DNA of 64,000 nt from Arachnopeziza araneosa (taxonomy: Eukaryota; Ascomycota; Leotiomycetes; Helotiales; Arachnopezizaceae), in assembly GCA_003988855.1 (NCBI GenBank), contig QYAI01000029.1, positions 62,001 to 126,000 of the forward strand, written 5' to 3'. Positions 1-10,143 of this stretch are shown here, piece after piece. Position 1 is the first letter of the stretch, and every line of letters begins with the position of its first letter. The notes under the pieces were generated by a model. It was given only the letters and a program-made list of their open reading frames with translations. It made no database searches and was not told where the DNA came from. The position numbers and the translations under genes were made by a program.

Positions 1-2265
1 GTCTCATCAGGGTCGAGAAGATAGATGGTGTAAAACTGGTTGGCTTGCAAGGGGATGTGCGGGGTAGTGGGAGAGAAGGGACCGTTGATGAGGATATCAG
101 ACCGAGTCAAGAGCTGAAATTGACTGAAGAAAGGTCGATTGAGCGCTCATATTCGGCGGAGAGGGACGAGGAGGATGCCGATGGGCCTGCACAAACTGAT
201 ATGGACGCACCCAGCGAGCCCGACTCTGAGCGACAGCATTCAGTAGAGAGCATTGAGGACCAGCCCCACTTGGATTATGCTGCTGAAAAGACAGATGCAA
301 TGCGTTGGTATTCGTGGCATTGAAGCATCCATATGCTAATCAAAGACGTTAGATCACTCCGAAGCTTACGCCGAAATGACTCGAGGTGCTGTCCCTCTAA
401 TACCAGACCCAGATGATCACTCCCCCCCAATCCAGATACCAGGCAGGAAGCGAAAGAGGATTATAGAGATAGCGCCGTCTGAGGTAGGAAGCAGTGTCGA
501 GCCTTTAAGCCCGCAGCGTTATGCCAATTCGACACCTAGAAGATCTCACAAGCGATATTTGAGTGAGCAGCCAGATCCGAGAAGATATTCAAACCCCGCC
601 AATATGTTTTCTCCCTCGAAAAGATATCGACCACTCAAAAGTCTAGAGCAGGGGAGAAGGGTGAGCGCTACCCGCCTCAGTGTTTGCAATGCTGACTTGG
701 AGGAGTAGGATAACACACCACAGTGGATTCACAACCTACTTGAAAAACTACGCGTTAAGTATCCCAACGATTCTTTTCATGCTGAAAATGGGTCAGTGAT
801 ATGCATTGATTGTGATGGGAAAAGATTTCAGCCAGCAGGTCGTTCTCTACATAATTTTGACACACATTTGAGATCAAAAACTCATAAAGATAATGCCGCA
901 AAAAGAATTGAAAAACACGGTCTGCCACAGCCGATTACAACCAGTACCACATTTCAACCCACTAGCAAAGAGAACTCTGTGGAAACAAATATGCCTTGTT
1001 TACAGCCACTTCAAACCTTTGCTTATAAAGGTGCGCATCGTGTATCGATGCTACGTGAGCAGCTCTTCAGAGAAATGGAAGTTGCGGATCAACAAAAAGA
1101 CTTCGAGCTTTCGAGACTTAGGCTCAACTTGACTAAACTTGAGGAGAAGGCGAAAGACCAATCCAATCTAGTAGAAGCATCTATTCAATCATCCGATAAA
1201 AAGAACACTGATCAATTAGAGCACATGTCAGAAATGGTCTCGTACATTAAAGAACAGACAAAGAGTGAGCTGCAAGGTCTCCGAGTACGACTGGACTCAT
1301 GCGAGAATAAAGTACCTGAGCAACTGGAAGAGATGAAGAATAAGATTGGCCAATTTGACAAGAAGATGTATGAAAAACTTGACGATATGACTGGGCGGCT
1401 TGCAAGATCTGATCTTCGAAACATTGACCAAATTGAGCAAATAAAGGACGACTTGAAGGTGTTCAAGCAACAGTTTGAGCAGCAAATTGAAAGAGTAGGT
1501 ATGATGTTTGAAAATCGCGATGGATGCAAGGAAGAATTAGAACAGATGGGCAAGACATTGGAGGAATCAACACGAATGCATCAAGAGATTCTCATGGGGA
1601 CCTTGGAAGACATCGAGCAAGCCAACCAGATGAACCAAGAAGCTCTATCCAGGAAGATTGCAGAAGCCAACCAGAGCCGCGAAAGTCTAGTACAAAAGGT
1701 CGAGAAGCTCGAGCAGACTAATTTGAGACTGCAAAATGAAGTAATTGAAAGAATGAATGAGTTTGAGAAGGCCCAACAGTCATTCAAGAATACCAGCATG
1801 GCGCAGCAAGGTCAAATGGACGACTTAGAGCTACAATATCAGATCCAGTCGGGAGAACTGGAAAGACAGCGAGAGAGCGATATAGCCTTCAAGCGTTCGA
1901 TTGTGCAGCAGATGGAGGCACACTTCGAATTTACGAACGAGAGGATGAAATCTTTCGAAAAGGAAAATGCAGCTCGTGTGGAGGTTAGTGAACGCCAGAC
2001 TGCGGAAAGAGTGAAGGCATTCGAGAAAATGAGCTCCGAACGATCTAAGGCGTTCGAGAAAGGAAGTGCAAAACGTATTCGAGAGTTGGAGAAGAAGAAT
2101 GAGATGCAGCAGCAAAGCATCCTTCGATACGATCAGGTCATTCCTGAACTCATAAAGGAGAATAGCGTGCTTTGGCAGGTAGTACAAGATCTTCAAGATA
2201 ATTCGGATACAGAGGATGAGGATTCAGATCCAAGCCGAGCTGCCAGCCCAGAATCACGAAAGTAG
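1..2265 (+). CDS. 3' part of an unknown zinc-finger / long coiled-coil protein (5' end outside window)
   Basis: The reading frame is open to the left edge, so the start lies outside the window. My model is 3-303, 353-660 and 724-2265, giving about 716 residues. Intron 304-352 has a GTTGGT donor and a GCTAATC branch. Intron 661-723 has a GTGAGC donor, a GCTGAC branch and a CACAG end, and removes the in-frame TAG at 706. The first 200 residues are acidic, polar and likely disordered. A C2H2-like finger follows (CIDC, then H-X5-H, encoded around 800-890). The remaining roughly 400 residues form a coiled coil, with five 11-residue repeats near 1939-2103 of the type ERVKAFEKMSS. The C-terminus is acidic. 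I do not recognise the family; a nuclear or scaffold role is only inference. Confidence 0.7.
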
Positions 2266-2845
2266 GGGAAGATATATGAACAAGTCAGAAATATAGTAGT
2301 TCGTTGCAGTAGAAAGCCGCTTGAGCTTTCACGTTGTAGGTGCTAGATGTAACTCTATGAGATACCCCTTCTAGTCATAACGCATATCCAATACCAAGAA
2401 CAAGCTAGTTATTAGGATTACTACTTATGTCCTCTATTCCGGATCCTCAGCAAGCATTTTTCCCTTTCGGCAGGATCGTCGTTCGTACTTACCAGGGTCC
2501 CGTGCTGCCGAGTTCCCTTTTCTCCCGGTAGCTGAATCGTATTCACCAACAATTAATATATATTCGGGATGCTTCCTTCTGCATTCCTCTAATAATAATC
2601 AGTGTGTAACGTACCTTGCAGCAAAAGGATCCTGCCTTAGCCCATCCAATACGAGAAATGGTTATCCCTGTTCGAACTCCGCTCAATTGGTTCTTGTCTA
2701 TATTTGCAGAAGGCTGAGACAGCCTCACTAAGCTCATACTTTCTGCCAATTGCTTCAATACCGTCATCGTTAAAAGCTACACTCGTGTCATTACCGTCCT
2801 TTTAGCTATAAGTCTAAACTTCTTGGTCCTTTACCTATCTTCGTA
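2266..2845. other. intergenic, presumed 3' region and flbE promoter
   Basis: No coding frame with plausible composition is seen on either strand. It presumably holds the terminator of the upstream gene and the promoter of the FlbE gene. A short minus-strand open frame at 2543-2767 looks like chance. Confidence 0.5.
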
Positions 2846-3799
2846 ATGCCAACATATCTCCTCCATGGCTTTCGATGGCGCCGCGAGGGCATTCGCATCC
2901 ACATAGTCACAAACGATATTGGAGACGCAGCAGCAGAATGGATCTTAGCACCCGCGACCTCACTTGCTCTCCTTAACTCCTTCTACGCCAATTTCGACTT
3001 CCTACCTCCTAGCAACCCTCCCCAATCAAAGTACGACATCCCAATTCCTCCCATCCCCGCCGAAGAAGAGGGCTTCAAGCCCGGGACATTGAAAAAAGGA
3101 CATAAAGCAAGCATAAACAGTCTTCGAAGCCTAGGGAGGAAAAATCGACCCCCGAATCTTGCATCCCCGAGGAAGAATGGCACGCGCGACACTGAGCTGC
3201 ACAGCGCGCAACAGTCGTCAACGTCTACTTCAACGTCGCTGAGTTCGCTTCCTGCGCCGCAGGATCCAGCTTTAATAAATTTCAATCAGTGGAGTATAGT
3301 GAAGCTTATGGAACAGTATGATCCCAACGATTTGACGGTTGTGAGCCAGCCGTTTGCGTATGTGGCAGATTACATGGTAGAGGTTACCCTGGCTGCGAGC
3401 TTGAAGGAAGAGGTAGCCAAGTATGAAGAGAAAGTCAGGGAAGCGGATTGGCCATTGAGTAGTCCTGCTACTCCTGGAAGTCCCGAGAAGGTTGAGGGAA
3501 AGGGTCATCATGCGGTTAATTCTTCGGTGGACTTGGGAGGGATGAGTCCGCGAGATATTAGGAGGAAGAGTAGGAGGTTGGGCTGGCTTGAGAAATTGCG
3601 AGATGGGTTGCAGAAGGGAGAAGATATTGGGTGGTTTGTGGTCTATTGTGGGGATGAGGAGAGGGCATTTCCAGAATTACAGCGAGTTGCTTCTTGGGAG
3701 TCTGAAGAGGAGGAGGAGGAGGAGGAGTCACAGAGGACACCACGAAGTGCTTCATTCAGAGCATTTTTCAGAGGAAGGAGTAACACTGTTGGCGAATGA
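2846..3799 (+). CDS. flbE: FlbE-like developmental regulator
   Basis: A 317-residue single-exon protein. It begins with the YLLHGFRW segment and the IRIHI...DAAAEWILAP stretch that I remember as typical of FlbE of Aspergillus. Later blocks around residues 150-180 (QYDPND, SQPFAYV) and 255-275 (GEDIGWFVVYCGDEER) match the same family. In Aspergillus nidulans FlbE is one of the upstream fluffy factors that activate conidiation through brlA. The central 80-150 region and the acidic, arginine-rich tail look disordered, and the protein is longer than the roughly 200 residues I recall for Aspergillus FlbE, mainly from these inserts. The ATG follows a pyrimidine-rich leader. It is convergent with DPH5, with stops about 110 bases apart. 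Confidence 0.82.
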   Translation: MPTYLLHGFRWRREGIRIHIVTNDIGDAAAEWILAPATSLALLNSFYANFDFLPPSNPPQSKYDIPIPPIPAEEEGFKPGTLKKGHKASINSLRSLGRKNRPPNLASPRKNGTRDTELHSAQQSSTSTSTSLSSLPAPQDPALINFNQWSIVKLMEQYDPNDLTVVSQPFAYVADYMVEVTLAASLKEEVAKYEEKVREADWPLSSPATPGSPEKVEGKGHHAVNSSVDLGGMSPRDIRRKSRRLGWLEKLRDGLQKGEDIGWFVVYCGDEERAFPELQRVASWESEEEEEEEESQRTPRSASFRAFFRGRSNTVGE

Positions 3800-3910
3800 C
3801 AGAACGATTATTTGTGTTTTTAGTGATTTGGCCCTGGGGTACCACAAAAGGTATCTGGAACTGGACTTGATGTATAGATACCCAGATGATGTCAGTTTTG
3901 GTCTGTTATC

Positions 3911-4885
3911 CTATTGTTTTCCATGATAGTCCTTCCTCCAAATACTATCCCAACCTTCCTTGTCTACAGCATAGTCTCTCACAAAGTCACTCTCCAGCTC
4001 ATGAGTTCTCTGGCCAAGTAGTACCAGGCTATGCAACGGGCCTCCTAATTCCTCATCCGCAGAGCACAGCTGCTTCAAGGTGCCGCTCACAAACTTCTCG
4101 GTCTTTCCTCCTACTCTAGCCACACCAATCGCCAAACTATCCTCTCCATAAACTCCCCCATCTCCTTCAGCTTTCTTCAGCTCCTCAATCTCAAGCATCT
4201 GACTTGCACACTGTCCGACAGTCATGTAACGAGGGTCTTCGTAGATTTTCCTTCCTCTGGCCATGTTCTCCAAACTCTGTTCCTTAACTTTGATGTCTAA
4301 GAGGACTAAGGTGTGTAGGCCGATATTTCGATTCTCACGTATACGGTCATAGAAAGAAGCAGGCTTCCAGGTATCAGTGAAAAAAACCATGGAGACCGTT
4401 TGGCCAAAGTTGTAAAGTTGAAGTCCAGTGGAGCCAATGGCGGACATAATGGAGGCATTGGGAATGGTCTTAACTGGGATTTGTAATTCTCGGGCGCGCA
4501 GTACCAGGTCGGTGTGCGTTGTTGCTCTGTTATATCAGGTAAATCCAGCAGGCATAATGAAGTATGAGCATACCCAAAAGGATCGCCAACAACCAAGAAC
4601 GCAACATCTACGTTCTGAGCATCTTTTAGGATATCATCTGATGCGCACTCCACCATATCCCGGTCTGCAATTATAACCTCCCGTCCATAATATTTCTCCT
4701 ACTACTATCAGCGTCAGCTCGAGATATGCGGTGTATAGGAAGAAACGAACGAGTATCTCTTTGTCAACTAGAAGTATGCTGGTGTAGGCTTCAAGGTAAA
4801 CTCGTGCAGCGTTCTTTACGACTTCAAGACCTTTGACGGTAATATCAGTCTCATCAGAGAGGCCAAGGCCAACTAAGAACAACAT
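3911..4885 (-). CDS. DPH5: diphthine methyltransferase (diphthamide biosynthesis protein 5)
   Basis: Three exons on the minus strand: 4751-4885, 4574-4698 and 3911-4526, giving 291 residues, the usual size for the family. Introns are 4699-4750 and 4527-4573. The start (LFLVGLGLSDETDITVKGL), the SAM-binding VVGDPFGATTHTDL block across the second intron, and the later ASIMSAIGSTGLQLYNFG and FTDTWKPASFYDRI blocks are all characteristic. The enzyme methylates the modified histidine of elongation factor 2 with S-adenosylmethionine, making the diphthine intermediate of diphthamide in the cytosol. It shares a 122-base divergent promoter with SNU23. No lesion was seen. Confidence 0.95.
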
Positions 4886-5007
4886 CTTTGGAGTATTGCA
4901 AAATGGAGGGGAAATTTTACCCCTCCAGACATTTTATTTTGGACGCGGCCGCCTGGAGCTTTCACCTCGAAAAGCTCGCATCTCCAACGCCACACCAGAC
5001 AACCACA
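4886..5007. promoter_or_regulatory. divergent promoter between DPH5 and SNU23
   Basis: Only 122 bases separate the DPH5 start codon (minus strand) from the SNU23 start codon at 5008, so both promoters must overlap here. The stretch contains a GCGGCCGC (NotI-like) GC-rich core and no clear TATA box. The open frame running in from 4888 extends upstream of the conserved SNU23 start and is probably leader. Confidence 0.6.
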
Positions 5008-5712
5008 ATGTCTACCACCAAGAAAACAGCCTCTGGGGCGTCTGATACGGATTTCAGGAAAAAATATGATCGCGCAGAATACGCCGCCAAAGCTGCAGAA
5101 CGTGAGGCTAAAGAGAAAGAAGAGTCCAAAGCGCGTTATGAAGCCAAACTCGCTGGCAAGAAATACTACGCGCCTCTGACTGGCGACGAAACACTCACTC
5201 AAGCGCGGGCATCGAGGTTAGATGTCTCTGCCAATGTTGGAAAGGTCATGCTTATGCCCGCCGGGGCAGCAACGGGAAAGAGGGGCAGAGGAGCAGGATT
5301 CTATTGTCCGGATTGCGATCTCACATTCAAGGACAATTTACAATGGGTTGAGCATGAGAACAGCATGCAGCATCTGCGAGCTATCGGGCAAACTGGAGAA
5401 GTGAAACGAGCGACGGTTGAGGAAGTTCATGAGAGGATTAGTAGGATTTGGGAGAGGATGGTGGAGGAGAGGAAGGGGGATGTTCAAACTCTAGGAGAGA
5501 GACTGGAGGTTAGGAAGGAAGAGGAAGAGAAGCAGCGAGAAGAAAGGAGGAAAAAGAGGCAGGAATTAGTGCTGAAGAAAAAGGAAGAAAGAGAGAGGGA
5601 TGTGAAAGTGAAGACTGAGTATGGTGAGGATGTTAGAGTCGAGGGCGAGCATGATGAGGATGATATGATGGTTATGATGGGGATAGGTGGATTTGGGACA
5701 TCGAAGAAGTAG
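5008..5712 (+). CDS. SNU23: U4/U6.U5 tri-snRNP protein Snu23 (ZMAT2 family)
   Basis: A 234-residue single-exon protein. I start at the ATG at 5008 (MSTTKKTASG) because homologs begin near there; an in-frame frame from 4888 adds 40 residues of unconvincing sequence. The body shows the FRKKYDRAEYAAKAAER segment, the PL-TGDETLTQARASRLDVSANVGKV block, and a U1-type C2H2 finger (FYCPDCDLTFKDNLQWVEHENS). A highly charged helical tail follows. The family acts in the spliceosome, where Snu23 joins the tri-snRNP and helps activation of the B complex near the 5' splice site. The C-terminal 60 residues are acidic and methionine/glycine rich. Confidence 0.93.
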   Translation: MSTTKKTASGASDTDFRKKYDRAEYAAKAAEREAKEKEESKARYEAKLAGKKYYAPLTGDETLTQARASRLDVSANVGKVMLMPAGAATGKRGRGAGFYCPDCDLTFKDNLQWVEHENSMQHLRAIGQTGEVKRATVEEVHERISRIWERMVEERKGDVQTLGERLEVRKEEEEKQREERRKKRQELVLKKKEERERDVKVKTEYGEDVRVEGEHDEDDMMVMMGIGGFGTSKK

Positions 5713-7891
5713 TATATATTGTTCTGACAACATAGCGTTGGCGTTCTGGATGGGCTCGGATTGCATGGGAAAACTCAATCAAACTAGGTAAAGAAATTGG
5801 GATTCTTTTTATCGACAATGACTTACCTATTTTCCAATTTGCAGGCTCGGTGTTCTATACAAATCAGACTTGGCAGTCTTAGCTGGACGTGAGTGATTTC
5901 TATCTACATAGCTACCTTACGTCTAAAATCTTAAAGTCGATTCGGCCTAGTGGCACAACTGGCCCTGAAGCTATTTATTCCGCTTGGATTTGGCCCGATT
6001 GCCTCTCCGTTCTTATTTCTTCAGCTAATCAGCGGTCTATTCACATATGCATTGCGAAATTTATGTTCGAATATTTTTTTCATTTATAAACGATGTACCG
6101 AATCTTCACCTCAAGGAAGCTTGGGGGAAGATATCAATAGGATAGTATACCGTAAAAATAGATTGCAGAGATATATATATCGAGTTTATGAGTGATGTAT
6201 CAACTATAAGTATCTTATCTACCTTTCAACATAGGGCAACTTGTTGAGCAGCTTGGAAGGCCGGCCAGTGCTGTGTTGACGTGTCTGCATCTTACCTGGG
6301 CTTCCAATGACCAAATAAGAATCTAATGATCTTAATCTCAAAAATATACAGAATATAAAGTACAACCATCATGAGCCATCATGTTCATGATAAGGCGTTA
6401 TCGCAGAAGCAGATGAAGGGCCTCTTATCTCCTCTACATGTTCGGACAGGTCTGATATATTGTTTACTTCTGACAGCATATGGAGTACGTCCGCATCGTT
6501 TGACACGATGATTGTTAAGGTGAATCTAGTTGAAAAGTGGAATGTTTCGTTACTAGATACCAGACTAGGCTGCAAAAGAATTTACACAGCAGTCAATTTA
6601 GGCAGAAGCCATTTAGAATCCTATCTTAGCTTCATCCAAACCCAAACTTCTGGGTGGGATTACTAACGACCATCACCGCGTGGAGGTGTAGGATACAATG
6701 GTCTCCCCTTGAGTTCTGAGCAGCTAGCGTAAAACATAACCTTTCAAACCCAAGGAGACCCTGTCTATTGAACAACCCGACAGGGAGGATCCGGTCTCTT
6801 TTCACAAAGGCAGGGAAGAACTTGCCCAAGTTCGTGCCTATCTGCTACTCGTTCAAAGAGCCCGCCACTTGTAAGTGGATTCTATATATCTGCTGTGCAG
6901 GTTAGCACGTTGGAAGGGACTTACTTACCTGTGCTGTTGCCGTCTAACTTGTTTCTTAGGCATCTGTACTGGCGGAAAGACTCTTGATGCATCGAAAGTC
7001 GATTGTACAGTAAGAAATCTTTCTCGTTTTCACAATTTCCCTAGTATCAAGTTAGCAACGTATATATCTTGGTGACTGTGAATAGAAGAGTGAACGAGTG
7101 GGAGCTCGAGCAAGATTTATAGTTTTGGTTAAGGCTGTGAATTAGGACAATGAATCTAAATGACAAAGGAATCAAAATTTCATTATGCTTGACGATAGTG
7201 TAGCCTTCAATGCTTTGTACGGCTCCTCAAGGAAATATGCATCTCATTACGTGGATCAAGTGATCTTCTAGGGGAACAAACATATGACGCTTTGTGATTG
7301 TGGTTGATAATAGTCTTTGTCTGCTGCTTTAAAGGAGTATGGTTACCTTCACTTAGAGGATGTCAAGTAAGGCAAATACCATCTACCTGTATTGAAGATT
7401 CAGGTCTATGCCCCAAACTCTCTTTGGGATCCGAACTAGGGAGTATTCAGGGCTGGGCAAAGCTTAATGACTCTGGTTTCGCCTGGAAACAGAATAATCA
7501 ACTGCCTTTGAAAGTCTAAATTTATCCTTTTCTGAGGGACAAAGCCATTGTACAATTATAGGACCAGAGTCGAGATTCTAATTGTTCCTTTCAAAGCCTT
7601 TATCCAGTTAAACAGCATTCGTAACTCTATCATGGGAGAGGAGAGCTGCCTGATCCGAAGTCTCTCCTCACCACTTGGGAGTATGAAATAGAGTATACCC
7701 AAAATCAGAACGGTATAGACAACTACATGGACTACGACTGCTCTGGGAGAATGAAGCGAGTCATGGACAATGCGCCTGAGGTTGGTTGGACGTAGCTCAA
7801 ACAATAGAAGAGACAGAGGTGATCTAAACGAATGTAGATTTCTGATTAATGCTGAAATAGAATATATGAACATTGAAGCATGCCGTGAGAG
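5713..7891. other. long AT-rich non-coding region, one possible decayed small exon pair
   Basis: No complete gene is seen in this 2.2 kb. On the plus strand about 6726-6869 and 6961-7012 can be joined through a GTAAGT donor at 6870, a CTAAC branch and a TTCTTAG end, giving a cysteine-containing frame (FVPICYSF, then TCICTGGK...VDCT). No start codon or signal peptide could be tied to it. The rest is AT-rich with no recognisable repeat or RNA gene. Confidence 0.4.
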
Positions 7892-7898
7892 TGACTCA
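7892..7898 (+). promoter_or_regulatory. TGACTCA, cross-pathway control (CPC1/Gcn4-type) site
   Basis: A perfect TGACTCA lies 166 bases before the HIS5 start codon. This is the known binding site of Gcn4/CPC1/CpcA, the bZIP activators of amino-acid biosynthesis genes, so starvation induction of HIS5 is likely. Position and match are seen; binding is inferred. Confidence 0.75.
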
Positions 7899-8063
7899 GA
7901 AATTGATTCATCAAGTCAAGAAATAAAGTTGGGATAAGTGATTGGCGAAGCTCCTGGCCGGCTTCGGACACTGGAGCCAAAAAAGTTGAACCCCTCCATC
8001 GAACAACCAAGACCTCTCAGAATATCCAATTCTTTCTCCCATCACCATTATTTGTACTTTAAA

Positions 8064-9406
8064 ATGGCCGAAAAGAAACATGCGTTCAATCTGCAGACAT
8101 GTGCTCGACCTAATATTCTCGCATTAGAACCATACAGATGCGCTCGAGAGTGAATACTATCTCCATTCCCTAAGCAAGCCCTGACTCACCCCGCTATAGT
8201 GACTACAAGGACGATGGAACCAACGTCCTCCTCGATGCCAATGAGAACGCATATGGACCATCACTTGCGCTTGATAGCTTTGCTTCCAAGTCTACGAGTG
8301 CTAATGGACTCCCGATTGATTTTCTTGGCTTGAATCGATATCCCGATCCCCACCAGCATGAACTCAAACAACTTCTCTGCAGCCTCCGAAATTCCTACGC
8401 CCACACCCAGAAATCCATAACACCTGCGAACCTTTTTGTAGGCGTAGGGAGTGACGAGGCAATTGACGCGCTGCTTCGTTGTTTCTGCATACCTGGCCAC
8501 GATAAAATCCTTGTGTGCCCTCCTACATATGGCATGTACTCTGTGTCCGCCCAAGTGAATGATGTTGGCCTCGTCAAAGTCCCTCTTCTCCCTGCCCCAG
8601 AATTTGGAATTGATGTCTCTTCAATACTATCCACTCTCTCCTCTTCAGAAGCATCCAAAATCAAAATTATTTATATTTGCTCGCCTGGTAACCCGACAGG
8701 CTCTTTGATCAGGAAGGAGGACCTACAGCAGGTTTTAGAGCATCCAACATGGAATGGCATCGTGGTATTAGATGAAGCATATATCGACTTTGCTCCAGAC
8801 GGTTCATCGCTTGCTGAATGGGTTGCTGAATGGCCGAATCTGGTAGTTATGCAGACTTTATCAAAGGCTTTTGGACTGGCTGGCATTCGGCTAGGCGCTG
8901 CATTCACGTCGCCACCTATAGCCACATTGCTCAATAACTTAAAGGCACCTTATAATGTCAGTAGTCCTACAAGCGTAATTGCATCGCAAGCATTACAGCA
9001 GGGTGGGCTGGCTGTGATGCAAAGTAATAGGGAGCTTATACTCGGTCAAAGAGTTAGGCTTCTTAAAGAATTGCCAAATGTGAAAGGTATTGGACGAGTT
9101 AGAGGCGGAACAGCAAGTAATTTCCTTCTGGTAGAAATTCTGGACGCTCAGGGGGAGCCCGATAACGTGACTGCACTGCAAGTCTACCAGCAATTAGCCG
9201 AAAATAGGGGTGTTGTTGTTAGATTCAGAGGAAAGGAACATGGATGCTTAGGATGTTTACGCATCACTGTTGGGACGGAGTCAGAAGTTACAAGATTTTT
9301 AAAGGAGGTAGAGGCTGTAGTCAGTCAAATTTATACAAAGGGCAGAGATTTAAGTAAAGTCGAGGAGGAAAAGGAAGAAAACGCCGCAAACAGCGTGATT
9401 TCGTAA
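8064..9406 (+). CDS. HIS5: histidinol-phosphate aminotransferase
   Basis: Two exons, 8064-8149 and 8200-9406, with intron 8150-8199 (GTGAAT donor, CTGAC branch, TATAG end); 430 residues. It is a class II PLP aminotransferase: LFVGVGSDEAIDALLRCF and CPPTYGMY near the cofactor pocket, CSPGNPTGS, the DEAYIDFA block, and the PLP-binding lysine in TLSKAFGLAGIRLG (about K251). The late RFRG and LRITVG motifs are also present. It converts imidazole-acetol phosphate and glutamate to histidinol phosphate in histidine synthesis. The last 30 residues are a charged tail that I do not remember in yeast His5. A TGACTCA element upstream fits general amino-acid control. Confidence 0.95.
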
Positions 9407-10143
9407 AATACTTAGCTGGAATACATATCACGCTTAGATCTGCTTGATCTTTCAAAGTTTTATCACCTCTTACAGATAGATGTGCCATACTGCCTCTGAA
9501 TTCCCCATATGCGGGTATCCAAAGACTTCCTTCAGAAATCGTGCCGCCGTGTGATTTTCCTGGGTCCTTCTTGAAGTCCTGCGCAAGAATATCCTTAGAC
9601 CGCAGAAGGATCTGTGTTGACAAATTGAAGTCTCTCACCAAATTTCTATCATAGCGCTGAAGCTTTGTGAAGCCAAGGCAATGCAAGAAGTGAAAAGACG
9701 ATTCGTTCGTTGTACTTCTGGAGTAATAGACGTATGACTTTGTGTACTTCACACGAGCTCAATAGCTTCAACATGCGATTCCTCTTTTTCCTTCAGAACC
9801 GTAAGTAAGAGAAATCAAAGAAGAACTTCATTGAAGTGCTCTTGTCGCACTAAAGTTTACTCTTACTGAGCAGAATCCTTAAACCAAACGAGATAAGGCA
9901 ACGACGACTCGACTGGCTTTCTGTTTAGAACATCAAACACTCGACGAGAACTCACTCGTACTATACTCGATAGCAAACTGAAACAGATACACTGCAAATT
10001 ATACTTGGTTCATACCTGTGAGCGAAACTGACAAACTTGCGAAAAAAGGTCGCCCTAAAATTGCGAGGATCTTTTCCGCTCAGCGACATCATCCTCTCGA
10101 ATTCTCGCTTTCCCTCCAACAGATCCACGTCTACGCCATTAAC
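9407..10143. other. intergenic; ambiguous minus-strand open frames
   Basis: On the minus strand a 143-codon frame (9752 to 9321, overlapping the HIS5 3' end) and a 41-codon frame starting at an ATG at 9774 both look partly protein-like in overlapping frames (blocks ESSFHFLHCLGF and LLALPWLHKASAL). Neither could be assembled into a convincing spliced gene. The right half holds the promoter of the next gene. Confidence 0.35.

Noticed and set aside
706..708. In-frame TAG interrupting the first gene, as if a read-through stop or pseudogene
   Set aside because: It falls inside a 63-base intron (661-723) with GTGAGC donor, GCTGAC branch and CACAG end; removal keeps the frame.
8182..8188. Second TGACTCA, in HIS5 intron 1
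   Set aside because: It overlaps the CTGAC branch point of the intron, which explains it better than a regulatory site.
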